52,876 nucleotides of DNA from an uncultured Roseburia sp. (GCA_910584215.1 CAJTYI010000007.1:1-52876), one strand, 5' to 3'; positions 41,898 through 50,170 are shown, counted from the stretch's first letter. A program made the numbers and translations. The notes: generated from the sequence alone by a model not told the origin.

Positions 41898-42026
41898 CAG
41901 AACCTCCTTCTGTTTTAGGCAGCCAATCCACTGCCGCTGTCAAAAACTACTTACATGATACGTTTACCGCCGCCTTAAGTCAAGTTCCCTTCCTTGCTTT
42001 TGGGTTCGTTTATCAAATGTTTTTAC

Positions 42027-42076
42027 TTGACATACAAGTAACTTGTTACTATAATACATGTGTAACAAGTTACTTG
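42027..42076 (+). promoter_or_regulatory. Consensus promoter overlapped by a 15-bp inverted repeat operator
   Basis: TTGACA (42027-42032) and TATAAT (42050-42055) are spaced by 17 bp, a perfect consensus. CAAGTAACTTGTTAC (42035-42049) fills the spacer and its exact inverted copy GTAACAAGTTACTTG lies at 42062-42076 over the start site. A dimer bound here would block RNA polymerase. The marR-like gene begins 39 bp later, so autorepression is the simplest reading. Each half is itself partly palindromic (AAGTAACTT / AAGTTACTT). Confidence 0.85.
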
Positions 42077-42114
42077 TATGGAGCGAAAGCCCCCGTCCCA
42101 TAGGAGCGCAGACA

Positions 42115-42648
42115 ATGTCACTGGATGATCTCATCGCTAGATTTTCGGACACCACAGAAAATCAGAGCAAAGCTATTTTCAGCACCATATTTATTGCCGG
42201 CAACAAATTACAGACACTTTTTGATCAGCGCATTCCGCAAGTTTCTTTAAAACAGTTTATGCTGCTGTCGATCGTCAGACAGACAAAAGAGCCGCTGACA
42301 TTTACCCAGTTAGGAAACCTGCTTGGCTGTTCGAGACAGAACATCAAGAAGCTGGCCAATGTTTTGGCAAAAAAAGGTTTTATTGACATTCGGCCAAGTC
42401 CCCGCGACACAAGAGCGCTTTGCATTTGTCCAACCGAAAAAGCCGACCGTTACTTTCAGAACGATTTTGCAGCCTACCAGGCAGAGCTTAAATATCTGTT
42501 TGAAGTTTACACGGAGGAAGAAATTAAAATGCTGTTTGTTCTCCTGTCAAAACTGTATGCAGGAATTGACCATATGGAACAGAAAATTACCGCATCTTCA
42601 GAAACTACGAATACCGATATCTATGATTCCAATAAGAGGAGACCCTAA
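42115..42648 (+). CDS. MarR-family transcriptional regulator
   Basis: The 177-residue protein has a winged helix-turn-helix with KEPLTFTQLGNLLGCSRQNI (recognition region, about residues 62-82) and the wing IRPSPRDTRALCICPTEKA, the MarR signature DxR within the beta hairpin. The N- and C-terminal helices should form the dimer. ATG 42115 has AGGAG nine bases upstream; the frame to 42058 crosses the operator and is not used. It is followed after three bases by the flavodoxin-like gene, so it probably controls that gene together with itself. The inducer is unknown; two cysteines lie in the DNA-binding domain, one in the HTH (LLGCSRQ) and one in the wing (LCICP). Confidence 0.88.
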   Translation: MSLDDLIARFSDTTENQSKAIFSTIFIAGNKLQTLFDQRIPQVSLKQFMLLSIVRQTKEPLTFTQLGNLLGCSRQNIKKLANVLAKKGFIDIRPSPRDTRALCICPTEKADRYFQNDFAAYQAELKYLFEVYTEEEIKMLFVLLSKLYAGIDHMEQKITASSETTNTDIYDSNKRRP

Positions 42649-42651
42649 TAT

Positions 42652-43194
42652 ATGAATACCATCGTAATCTATCAATCGCAGACAGGTTTTACCAAACGAT
42701 ATGCCCAGTGGATTGCCAAGGCGGCAGCGGCCGATTGTTATGCATTATCCGAAGTCAAAAAGAAAAATCTCGCTGCCTATGACGCCATTATTTTTGGCGG
42801 TTGGGCGTGCGCAGGCGGCATCAGTAAACTAAACTGGTTCAAGAATAATATCGACAAATGGAACGGCAAAAAGCTGATCGCATTTTGTGTCGGGGCAAGC
42901 CCGATTGAAAATCCCGAAGTCGAGCCGGCGCTGAGACAAAATTTCAACGATTCGGAGTGGGAAAAAGTCCATGTGTTTTACTGTCCGGGCGGATTGAACT
43001 ACGAGAAAATGTCCGCTCCCTCTAAACTCATGATGAAAATGTTTCTAAAAACGCTGAAGGCAAAAAAAGAAAAGACCCCGGCTGAGGAAGAAATGATTCA
43101 GATGATCTCTGCCTCCTATGACATTTCCGACCAAAAATATATAAAACCCATCTTGCATTGCCTGGGCATTTCCCTGCCTGACACGCCCCAATGA
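42652..43194 (+). CDS. Flavodoxin-domain protein
   Basis: The 180-residue protein starts MNTIVIYQSQTGFTKRYAQW, the FMN phosphate-binding loop (SQTGFTK) of flavodoxin-like proteins. It continues with YDAIIFGGWACAGGISKLNW and LIAFCVGASP, where the isoalloxazine loops should lie. The C-terminal part is lysine-rich. It resembles the flavodoxin_5/HemG-like group rather than electron-carrier flavodoxins. It likely carries out an FMN-dependent reduction under control of the adjacent MarR regulator (inference). Confidence 0.8.
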   Translation: MNTIVIYQSQTGFTKRYAQWIAKAAAADCYALSEVKKKNLAAYDAIIFGGWACAGGISKLNWFKNNIDKWNGKKLIAFCVGASPIENPEVEPALRQNFNDSEWEKVHVFYCPGGLNYEKMSAPSKLMMKMFLKTLKAKKEKTPAEEEMIQMISASYDISDQKYIKPILHCLGISLPDTPQ

Positions 43195-43272
43195 TTGATC
43201 AGCGATATTGAAAACTTGGCGCCATTTGTCAGAAACGCGCACCCTTTTATTTAACCATAAAGACTTTTGACT

Positions 43273-43812
43273 TCAACTGCCTATCGTTTCATACCGACGC
43301 ACCGCCTGAGGATTGCGCAGCACCACAACTTTAGCGGCATAATCGTTACATATTTTTTGAAATTGTTCTCTGTGCGCTTTATCGCGTCCGCGATGCAATA
43401 CCCACCAGAGAAATTCTCCGCTGATTCGCTCCTCGCAGCCCGACGTCATAGACTCTCTGCTTTTTCCGCGATATTGAAAGTAACGCCGGAAAACCCGGAA
43501 GAGACAAATCCTCCTTGGAAAATCCAAAAATATAATCCTCGTCGCCTCCTCCATGCGCCGCTCAAAACAGGCGGATTGATATGTCCCGTCAATCACCCAG
43601 CTCTTATGGGTATCCAAAAATTGCGTGATTATCCGGTTCCGCTCCTTTCTGTCGCGCTCTACCCAGCCGGACAGCCAGTGCACACAGTCCAAATGCAGCA
43701 CCTCGCATTGCAACCGTTCCCCCAGCCTTTTCGCCAGCGTAGACTTCCCGCTTCCGCTATAACCTACGATTACAATTCTATGTTCGATCGCAAACCACCC
43801 CCTTTTTAACAA
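43273..43812 (-). CDS. P-loop nucleotide kinase-like protein (FlaR/topology-modulation type)
   Basis: The protein is 179 residues or slightly shorter. The Walker A motif is VGYSGSGKSTLAKRLGERL. LHLDCVHWLSGWVERDRKER and WVIDGTYQSACFERRMEEAT follow, as in the small kinase-like proteins annotated FlaR or DNA topology modulation protein. The substrate is unknown. No ATG exists near the start: the open frame begins with TTG at 43812, while the best ribosome site (AAGGGGGTGG) faces an ATC codon near 43790. The true start is therefore uncertain by several codons. Confidence 0.75.
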   Translation of the reverse strand: MLKRGWFAIEHRIVIVGYSGSGKSTLAKRLGERLQCEVLHLDCVHWLSGWVERDRKERNRIITQFLDTHKSWVIDGTYQSACFERRMEEATRIIFLDFPRRICLFRVFRRYFQYRGKSRESMTSGCEERISGEFLWWVLHRGRDKAHREQFQKICNDYAAKVVVLRNPQAVRRYETIGS

Positions 43813-43969
43813 AGACGCGCTTCTTTGTTGTCACATCTTAACGCACGTCAGTTATGTACCATGATTATCATACCAAACGTTTCGGGCCAATACCAGTTTT
43901 ATCACATTTTGTTTGAACATTAAAAAGTAACGCGACAGATTCCTTTGTCAAATTAAGGCAAGATACTCA

Positions 43970-43999
43970 TTGACCTGATCTATGATTCTGAAGTATAAT
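43970..43999 (+). promoter_or_regulatory. Promoter of the FIST-chemoreceptor pair
   Basis: TTGACC (43970-43975) and TATAAT (43994-43999) are spaced by 18 bp, 48 bp upstream of the FIST gene. Confidence 0.75.
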
Positions 44000-44046
44000 A
44001 GTTACATTAGTGGCACGTCAATAATAAGAAAGAGAGGAACCACATT

Positions 44047-45102
44047 ATGAGGCAGTTTTTTGGAATGAGTCAGAGCGGGGATCTGAAAGAAGCTGTTCGA
44101 GGGTTAAGCAACCCCCAAGTGATTCTGCTGATATCAAACAACGAACAATTTGAGTTTCATGTAAAAGAACTCGAAAAGCTTTTTCCTCAGGTGCCCAGTA
44201 TCGGCTGCATCGGAATGAGCTACGACACGAGGATTGTCGAAAAGGGTGTCGGCATAATTGCCTTTTTGGATGGAGTCAGCGCGACAGCCAACGTGCTCGA
44301 ACAGGTATCCACGATGCCAGTCAAATACATAAAACGTTTGGAGCAGGATGTATATAAAGTAAACGCATCCCAGGAAAACACCGTCTGTATCGATTTTTGT
44401 TCGGGAAACGACGCCTGCGTATTGACAACCATCTACAGCGTACTGAAACATCACCGAATCCCGCTGGTAGGCGGTACCGGCGATGCCGGCAAAATTTCCG
44501 CCAACGGCCGCGTTTATCAGGATGCCGTCGCCTACGCCCTGATTAAAAATAACAATGGCCGGGTTAAGGCTTACAAGGAAAACATCTACCACAAGATGGG
44601 CAATTACTCTTTTATCGCTTCCCGCACGGACAAGGCCAACTATATGCTCGGCGAATTAAACGGCCGTCCGGCAAAGCAGGTCTATCAGGATATCCTTCAT
44701 GTATCCGAACATGAAATCTCGACGCAGACATTCAAAAATCCGTTCGGCAAAGTCAACGGCAATGACACCTGCATCATATCCATCAAGGAGGTAAACGGCA
44801 ACGCGCTCACCTGTTTCCGTCAGGTAAATGATTCCGATGTGCTCATCATGCTGGAATTGGGCGACTATAAAGCTACTGTCAGAAACACGATACAGACAAT
44901 CCAACGGGATTTCTCAAGAGTTTCCGCCGTATTCTCCGTCAACTGTCTGTTCCGCTACTTATTGTTCAGCGACAACAATTACATGCAGCAATATTTGCAG
45001 GAAATGTCAGCGTTGGGAAATCATGTAGGTTTTGTGGGATACGGAGAACATTACAATAACCAATTTGTCAACCAGTCTATGACATGTGTTGTTTTTGAAT
45101 AG
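44047..45102 (+). CDS. FIST-domain sensory protein
   Basis: The 351-residue soluble protein has the two-part FIST layout: an N-terminal part (about 1-195) with VILLISNNEQFEFHV, VPSIGCIGMSYDTRIVEKGV and PLVGGTGDAGKISANGRVYQ, and a C-terminal part (about 200-351) ending LGNHVGFVGYGEHYNNQFVN and TCVVFE. FIST domains are thought to bind small ligands such as amino acids and often occur with signalling modules. No membrane segment or signal peptide is present. GAGAGG lies before the ATG. The chemoreceptor gene follows after 15 bp, so the two are very probably co-expressed and act together. Confidence 0.85.
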   Translation: MRQFFGMSQSGDLKEAVRGLSNPQVILLISNNEQFEFHVKELEKLFPQVPSIGCIGMSYDTRIVEKGVGIIAFLDGVSATANVLEQVSTMPVKYIKRLEQDVYKVNASQENTVCIDFCSGNDACVLTTIYSVLKHHRIPLVGGTGDAGKISANGRVYQDAVAYALIKNNNGRVKAYKENIYHKMGNYSFIASRTDKANYMLGELNGRPAKQVYQDILHVSEHEISTQTFKNPFGKVNGNDTCIISIKEVNGNALTCFRQVNDSDVLIMLELGDYKATVRNTIQTIQRDFSRVSAVFSVNCLFRYLLFSDNNYMQQYLQEMSALGNHVGFVGYGEHYNNQFVNQSMTCVVFE

Positions 45103-45117
45103 GGGGAATCAGACATC

Positions 45118-46038
45118 ATGTTTATGAATAAAAAATCTCGTCAGAAAGACAAAGATCTATATCCGGTGCTGCATGTGACAAACAGCCTCAAAGAGTATCA
45201 CAAAGAGCTTGTGCAAAACGAGGTTGCTTCGCTGCAGGAGCTGAGCAAAGTGAGCAGTTCCTTTGGGAGTGTGATGAGCGGGGCAGATCATTTTCAGGAA
45301 ACCTTACAGGACTTTGATCAGACTTTTTCCAATATCCATCAGGTATCCGATCAGTTTGCAACTGTAAAGCAAAAAATCTCACAGTCTGTCGAGCAGGCAC
45401 AGGATGAGGTGGAGGAACTCAAAAACAGCTCCTTACAGGTGGAATCACATTTCAATGATATGGAAAGCACGTTTGATGATTTCCAGACCGCAGTAAAAAA
45501 GATTAAATCCTGCATGGACAAAATTGTCGCCATCGCCAATCAGACAAATATTCTCGCGCTCAACGCCTCTATTGAGGCCGCCAAAGCCGGTGAGTGGGGA
45601 CGGGGGTTTGCCGTGGTGGCTGAAGAAGTAAAGATTCTGGCAGATGAAATCAAGGTGTTGATCGGGGAAGTTGATTCCGGGATTGTCGAGGTAGAACAGG
45701 GAACGGACAAGCTCAGCGAAAGCATCGACACTTCCCGCCAGGCCCTAGAACAAAGTCTCCACAAAGTAGATGAAACTTACGAGATGTTTGATAATATCAC
45801 ACAGGCTGCCGAAAATGCCACATCCGTGCAGAATGAAATCAACAACGTCATCGACGAATCCAAGAATTCGCTTCAGTCCTTGTGCCAGTATTTTGACAAG
45901 ATAAAAGAGCAGAATATGGAAGTGGTGCAGCACATTAACCACGCGCGAAGCCTCGGAACCACAAAGAGCAGTATGTTTGAGGACGTAGACAACATGCTGT
46001 CACAGATTGCCCCCATCATCGAGGACTACACAAACTAA
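45118..46038 (+). CDS. Soluble methyl-accepting chemotaxis-type signalling protein
   Basis: The 306-residue protein is almost entirely helical coiled coil without membrane helices or HAMP domain. The hairpin tip that contacts CheA and CheW is clear: IVAIANQTNILALNASIEAA followed by GEWGRGFAVVAEEVKILADE (about residues 138-180). There is no sensor domain of its own. Input probably comes from the FIST protein encoded just upstream (inference). The N-terminal 40 residues are basic and could dock the partner. GGGGGAA precedes the ATG. The C-terminus lacks an obvious CheR-tether pentapeptide. Confidence 0.9.
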   Translation: MFMNKKSRQKDKDLYPVLHVTNSLKEYHKELVQNEVASLQELSKVSSSFGSVMSGADHFQETLQDFDQTFSNIHQVSDQFATVKQKISQSVEQAQDEVEELKNSSLQVESHFNDMESTFDDFQTAVKKIKSCMDKIVAIANQTNILALNASIEAAKAGEWGRGFAVVAEEVKILADEIKVLIGEVDSGIVEVEQGTDKLSESIDTSRQALEQSLHKVDETYEMFDNITQAAENATSVQNEINNVIDESKNSLQSLCQYFDKIKEQNMEVVQHINHARSLGTTKSSMFEDVDNMLSQIAPIIEDYTN

Positions 46039-46078
46039 GGCGTCCCCGCCGCGCAAACACGCTGAAAGGAACACTGCC

Positions 46079-46846
46079 ATGATTTATAAAGCTACCGACG
46101 GACAGCTTGCCGCCCCGCTGTTCGCAGACTGGGCGGAAACATTGATCTGGTCCTGCGTCCAGGGTGTGATGGGCAGTATTTACACAAACGCCCCCGTCCA
46201 TCCGACGGCGGCGATGGCCGTGCTCGGCGATTTTACGTTCTTTGCAGGCGAGGCCGATCGCGCATTGATCTCCCACAAGCCCGACTGCTGCACGACCGAT
46301 TTTATGATTATGATTCCTCAAAATCAGGCGTGGCTGCATCTGATTACCGATTATTACGGCCAAAGAGCCAATCTTGTCTCACGCTATGCGACCAAAAAAG
46401 AAACCTCTGTTTTTGACACTGCAAAACTACAAGAAGCAGTATCGTCTCTTTCGAGCGAATACGAGATTAGAACAATCGATGAACGACTTTATCATATGTG
46501 TCAGTCCAGTCCATGGAGCGCCGATCTGGTATCGCAGTTTAGGGACTACGAACACTATCGCAGTATGGGCCTCGGCGCTGTCATCTGCCATCAAAACAGC
46601 ATCGTATCCGGCGCCTCCTCCTATGCCAGATACCGGGATGGTATCGAGATTGAGATTGACACGAGAAAAGACTGCCGCCGCAGAGGTTTGGCCTATGTCT
46701 GCGGTGCCAGTCTGATCTTAGAATGTCTAAGGCGCGGCCTCTACCCCAGTTGGGACGCACAAAATAGAGCATCTCTTGACCTAGCGCAAAAATTGGGCTA
46801 CCATTACAGCCACACATACACAGCGGTTGAGATACAGGGGTACTAA
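46079..46846 (+). CDS. GNAT-family acetyltransferase (GNAT_acetyltran type)
   Basis: The 255-residue protein belongs to the group in which a long N-terminal part precedes the acetyl-CoA site. The CoA region is DTRKDCRRRGLAYVCGASLI, with the pyrophosphate-binding RRRGLA, followed by YPSWDAQNRASLDLAQKLGY. The substrate is unknown. ATG 46079 is decided by GAAAGGA; a frame starting inside the chemoreceptor gene at 46007 is not supported. It starts 40 bp after the chemoreceptor and could be in the same transcript. Confidence 0.8.
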   Translation: MIYKATDGQLAAPLFADWAETLIWSCVQGVMGSIYTNAPVHPTAAMAVLGDFTFFAGEADRALISHKPDCCTTDFMIMIPQNQAWLHLITDYYGQRANLVSRYATKKETSVFDTAKLQEAVSSLSSEYEIRTIDERLYHMCQSSPWSADLVSQFRDYEHYRSMGLGAVICHQNSIVSGASSYARYRDGIEIEIDTRKDCRRRGLAYVCGASLILECLRRGLYPSWDAQNRASLDLAQKLGYHYSHTYTAVEIQGY

Positions 46847-46909
46847 CATAACCGGCAGGAAGCTTTCGCCTCCAGGCGCCTGTCATAAACCGCCCGTCAC
46901 AGACAATAT

Positions 46910-47293
46910 TTAAACGGTAATCTCGATCAGATTCCCCTCCACTGTGACCACACAGCTTTCATAATATCCGTCGCCGGTTGTGCGCGGCCCGCTTACGACA
47001 GAATATCCGTCCCGCTCCAGCCGCGCGGTCAACGCATCCACCCGCTCCCTGCTCTCCACCTGAAACGCGATATGTATATACCCCGTTCTCTGCGGTGTTT
47101 TTTCACCGTCATCCATAAACGGCCGATTCATAATCTCCAGTCTCGCACCGTCATCAAATGACAAAAAATACGACCGAAAACCGTTCTCCCTGTTATGATA
47201 CATTTCATTTGACACAGCTCCCAGATAAGTCTCGAAAAACCGTTTTGTGCCCTCTAAATCATTCACATACATAGCAACATGTTCTATCCGCAT
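46910..47293 (-). CDS. VOC-family (glyoxalase/bleomycin-resistance fold) protein
   Basis: The 127-residue protein has two beta-alpha-beta-beta-beta modules. Likely metal ligands are His4 in RIEHVAMYV, Glu near DDGARLEIM, His near GYIHIAFQV and the final Glu in GNLIEITV. This matches small lactoylglutathione lyase-like proteins. The substrate is not known. ATG 47293 is preceded by GGAAGGAAGG. Its first codon sits at the edge of a 46-bp tandem duplication. Confidence 0.85.
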   Translation of the reverse strand: MRIEHVAMYVNDLEGTKRFFETYLGAVSNEMYHNRENGFRSYFLSFDDGARLEIMNRPFMDDGEKTPQRTGYIHIAFQVESRERVDALTARLERDGYSVVSGPRTTGDGYYESCVVTVEGNLIEITV

Positions 47294-47383
47294 CTTATTA
47301 CCTTCCTTCCACGCTTCTTTTTGCGTATTTATTCCAAATCTTATTACCTTCCTTCCACGCTTCTTTTTGTGTATTTATTCCAA
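47292..47383. repeat. 46-bp tandem duplication at the VOC / permease boundary
   Basis: Copies 47292-47337 and 47338-47383 differ by one base (GCGTATTT/GTGTATTT). The first copy begins at the VOC start codon and holds its ribosome binding site. The second holds the last codons of the upstream permease gene. The duplication therefore separates the two genes without destroying either. Confidence 0.9.
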
Positions 47384-48511
47384 CATAATCTCTTTCAACG
47401 GGAGCTTTTCCATTTTTCTGGTGTAGAAGAGCATAATCATCTCGTAGAGCGCCAAAAATGCCACCATTGTGACAGCCATAACCGACCAGTCAAATTGATA
47501 GTCGGGAACGCTCTCCACATCTGCAAACACAATTTCCACCGCAATTTTGAGCAGCACATACTGATAAACCGTTCCGGCCCCAAAACCGAGATAGGCATAG
47601 AGTCTGTAACCGCCAAGCACTGCCCTTGCACAATCTCTTGCCGAATATCCAAATACTTTCATCATGATAACCGTCTTACCGTTCGCTTTGATAACGGACG
47701 TCGTCGCGATAAACAGGGTCACACAGGCCAAAACAATCCCAATCGCCATAATCATGACAGACATCATCGGGCTTGCCAGCTCATTCATACTGCACGACAT
47801 CTGCGTCATGGCCGCAAAACAAAATACTGCAAACGCAATAAAAAATATCAGTGATCTTCGCTGCCTGACATTGCTCTTTCTCAATTCTCGCAAAAAAGAC
47901 TGCTCGGTCTCCTTTTTGGCGCGCACCACTTTCGACGTCACGGTTCCTCTCATCAGCGCAAGCGCGGGGATTTTTAATTGATAACAGCTGTAACAGACCG
48001 CGAGCAGCACAAAAAATATCGTCGGCAGTCCCACAATCGCCGCACATAAAAGCGGATGAAATGCAACGTCAAAATCCGGCAGATATCCTTCTTTATTTTG
48101 TACTTCATAAAACGTTGGCATCAGCAAATGCGCACAGACATATCCAACGGCAGTTCCCAGGCACACCGGCATCCCGAACGCCCCAAATCCTTTGGCAATC
48201 GCGCCTCTTTTATAGCCAAGCGCCTTTAAAATCCCTAATTGTTTTTGATGCGTATCCACATAATGTCCGATATAAAAACATAGCAATACCACAGTCGTGA
48301 GCAGCAGACAGCCGCCGGAGACGCCGCTTACCACCTTGGACGTATCGCACTGCGCCTCATAAAAAATCCTCGCAGGCCCCATTGTCACCATGTCCTCCGC
48401 TGCCGTCAGATCAAGATAATAATTTAAAAACAGCGCACATACAAACACCGCGCAAAAACTTACCACCCAGATGCCTGCCATCTTGAAGATATCTTTGCAA
48501 CCAATGATCAT
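47375..48511 (-). CDS. FtsX-like ABC transporter permease
   Basis: The 378-residue membrane protein has an N-terminal anchor (about residues 10-32), an external segment, three central helices (about 65-90, 115-135, 155-180), a cytoplasmic loop (LRELRKSNVRQRRS), and three or four further helices near the C-terminus. FtsX-type features include YVDTHQKQLGILKALGYKRG and VIMMKVFGYSARDCARAVLG. It is about half the size of the two-module permeases of antimicrobial peptide exporters. ATG 48511 has AGGAGGGGATTTT upstream. It starts 11 bp after its ATPase partner. Confidence 0.82.
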   Translation of the reverse strand: MIIGCKDIFKMAGIWVVSFCAVFVCALFLNYYLDLTAAEDMVTMGPARIFYEAQCDTSKVVSGVSGGCLLLTTVVLLCFYIGHYVDTHQKQLGILKALGYKRGAIAKGFGAFGMPVCLGTAVGYVCAHLLMPTFYEVQNKEGYLPDFDVAFHPLLCAAIVGLPTIFFVLLAVCYSCYQLKIPALALMRGTVTSKVVRAKKETEQSFLRELRKSNVRQRRSLIFFIAFAVFCFAAMTQMSCSMNELASPMMSVMIMAIGIVLACVTLFIATTSVIKANGKTVIMMKVFGYSARDCARAVLGGYRLYAYLGFGAGTVYQYVLLKIAVEIVFADVESVPDYQFDWSVMAVTMVAFLALYEMIMLFYTRKMEKLPLKEIMLE

Positions 48512-48522
48512 AAAATCCCCTC

Positions 48523-49215
48523 CTACCATGCGATCTCGTATGCGGTCTTTGGTTTGTCATTATGGTATTCCTCTACAATCTTCCCGCTGTTCATGCGGAT
48601 AACCGTATGCGCCATCTCCGCAATGTTCTGGTTATGTGTCACCATTACCATTGTAAACCCCATCTGCCGTTTTAACTTCATGATATAGTCGAGCACTTGT
48701 CTCCCCGTCTGCTCGTCAAGCGCTCCGGTTGGTTCATCCATATAAAGCACTTTAGGCATTTTGGCGAGCGCTCTCGCCACGGCGACGCGCTGCTGCTCCC
48801 CACCGCTTAGCTCATGCGGATATTTCTTACGTTTGTCCGCAAGTCCAACCGCTTCAATCATTTTGCGGTACTCTCTGTTTCCTGCCAGATCGGCGCCCAT
48901 TTTTACATTTTTATCGACATTTAAATTAGGCAAAAGAAAATACTGTTGAAAAATGTAACCGATGTATTCTTTTCTAAACGCCGTCAATTCCCTGTCCGAC
49001 ATGGAAGAAATGTTTCTCGCACCATAGTAAACCTCGCCGTCGTCCACAGGTTCAAGGCCCGAAATGACATGGAGAAGCGTCGATTTTCCCGAGCCGGAAG
49101 CCCCCAGAATCACCACAAAGTCCTGCTCATCAATCTCCAGGGAAACCCCTTTTAATACCTGCGTTTTGCTTTCCCCGCTTCCGTATGCTTTGTACACATG
49201 TTCCATCTTAATCAT
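48523..49215 (-). CDS. ABC transporter ATPase, LolD/MacB-like
   Basis: The 230-residue protein has Walker A LGASGSGKSTLLHVISG, Q loop FQQYFLLPNLNV, signature LSGGEQQRVAVARAL, Walker B VLYMDEPTGALDE and H loop MVMVTHNQNIA. It belongs to the group that pairs with FtsX-type permeases for peptide, lipid or drug export. ATG 49215 is preceded by TGAGGG. The permease gene follows directly. The TetR-like regulator gene lies 169 bp upstream on the same strand. Confidence 0.93.
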   Translation of the reverse strand: MIKMEHVYKAYGSGESKTQVLKGVSLEIDEQDFVVILGASGSGKSTLLHVISGLEPVDDGEVYYGARNISSMSDRELTAFRKEYIGYIFQQYFLLPNLNVDKNVKMGADLAGNREYRKMIEAVGLADKRKKYPHELSGGEQQRVAVARALAKMPKVLYMDEPTGALDEQTGRQVLDYIMKLKRQMGFTMVMVTHNQNIAEMAHTVIRMNSGKIVEEYHNDKPKTAYEIAW

Positions 49216-49384
49216 GATTACCCTCATTTCTGTATTGCGAACCATGTTCCCAATAGCTTTAATATGTCTGCGCCAATTTCATTCATAGGTTATTTTGTAT
49301 CGACTGAAAAAGTATTCCTATGTGTTGCACATTTATTCTATCGCAAACCTCTTAAACTTTTTCTGACTCAAAAGGTGAATGCGG

Positions 49385-50044
49385 CTATTCATCGTGAATT
49401 GGCGCCACAGTCTCTGCTTTTTTGTGAATGGAGCAAATGCCAGAGGTACTTAGCGCGTGCCTTGGGATTTTAGGACCACCAATGTTTCCACTCATGAGCA
49501 AACTTCTAAAGATCTCCGTCAGTCTTTCTGTAATCTGCTGCATCGTGTATCGGCATAACCCTGTCGCGCACATGGCTGCGATTCCATGCGAATAGGTCCA
49601 CAGATGCTGGTAGATCATGTCTGCCTGGTCCCTGCTCAGCCCGTAGGGGACTTGCACAGATTCCAATATTCTTTCATAGCTCTCATCAATAAACGGCAGT
49701 ATCTGATCAACCCTCTTCTCCCCTGTGTTGGGATTCATAAACAGCAGGCAGAATAACTTGGGTTCCTCCAGCGCAAATCTGATATACGCAATTCCCACAC
49801 CCTGAAACGCCAGTTCTTGCTGTAGTCCCCGATCGACATATTGTCGGTACAAATCCCTAGCACATCTCATCACTTCCGCCTTTATCTGCTCCATATTCTC
49901 AAAAACTGTGAAGATCGGTCTGGCAGAACTTCCCAAGCGGCTGCCCAGTTCCCGCGCAGTAATCTTTTCAAACCCATCCTCCCTTGTAATCGCAAGGGCG
50001 GTCTGTATGATTTCATCTCTTGTAAATTTTGCTTTTGGCGGCAT
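49385..50044 (-). CDS. TetR/AcrR-family transcriptional regulator
   Basis: The 219-residue protein has the helix-turn-helix TRDEIIQTALAITREDGFEK with ITARELGSRLGSSARPIFTV (residues 8-50) and a helical ligand-binding domain with several cysteines (MCATGLCRY). AATAGGAGGGATT precedes ATG 50044. The last 27 or so residues (from about PRHALSTSG) come from DNA that matches the end of the 384-bp palindrome at 31 kb, so the C-terminus was probably altered by insertion of that sequence. It likely represses itself and the ABC genes downstream (inference). Confidence 0.88.
   Translation of the reverse strand: MPPKAKFTRDEIIQTALAITREDGFEKITARELGSRLGSSARPIFTVFENMEQIKAEVMRCARDLYRQYVDRGLQQELAFQGVGIAYIRFALEEPKLFCLLFMNPNTGEKRVDQILPFIDESYERILESVQVPYGLSRDQADMIYQHLWTYSHGIAAMCATGLCRYTMQQITERLTEIFRSLLMSGNIGGPKIPRHALSTSGICSIHKKAETVAPIHDE
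49436..49466. repeat. Copy of the palindrome terminal sequence inside the tetR-like gene
   Basis: AATGCCAGAGGTACTTAGCG and the following CGTGCCTTGGG match the left end of the 31-kb palindrome with only a few changes. Weaker similarity appears to continue to about 49412. Confidence 0.75.
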
Positions 50045-50056
50045 AATCCCTCCTAT

Positions 50057-50074
50057 TTAAAACATTTGTTTTAA
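50057..50074 (-). promoter_or_regulatory. Perfect 18-bp palindrome, probable TetR operator
   Basis: TTAAAACA-TT-TGTTTTAA lies directly in front of the tetR-like gene, and a further half-like TTGTTTTA follows at 50080-50087. It sits between the -10 element and the ribosome binding site, the usual place for autorepression. Confidence 0.75.
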
Positions 50075-50086
50075 ATCGCTTGTTTT

Positions 50087-50115
50087 ATTTTATCACTCGT
50101 TTTATGCCCTGTCAA
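50087..50115 (-). promoter_or_regulatory. Promoter of the tetR-like gene
   Basis: On the minus strand TTGACA (50115-50110) and TAAAAT (50092-50087) are 17 bp apart. Confidence 0.8.
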
Positions 50116-50142
50116 GCAAAAGCAGATCGCGAACGGACAAAC

Positions 50143-50170
50143 GGATGCGTCTGAAGTCGCAGTTTCCTAT
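50143..50170. repeat. Short motif shared with the 9.9-kb terminator region
   Basis: GATGCGTCTGAAGTCGCAGT followed by TTCCTATAAA matches 9897-9924 (GATGCGTCTGACGACGCAAT then TTCCTATAAA). In both places an A-rich run and a terminator hairpin follow immediately on the plus strand. A more diverged version lies at 9811-9838. Confidence 0.75.
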
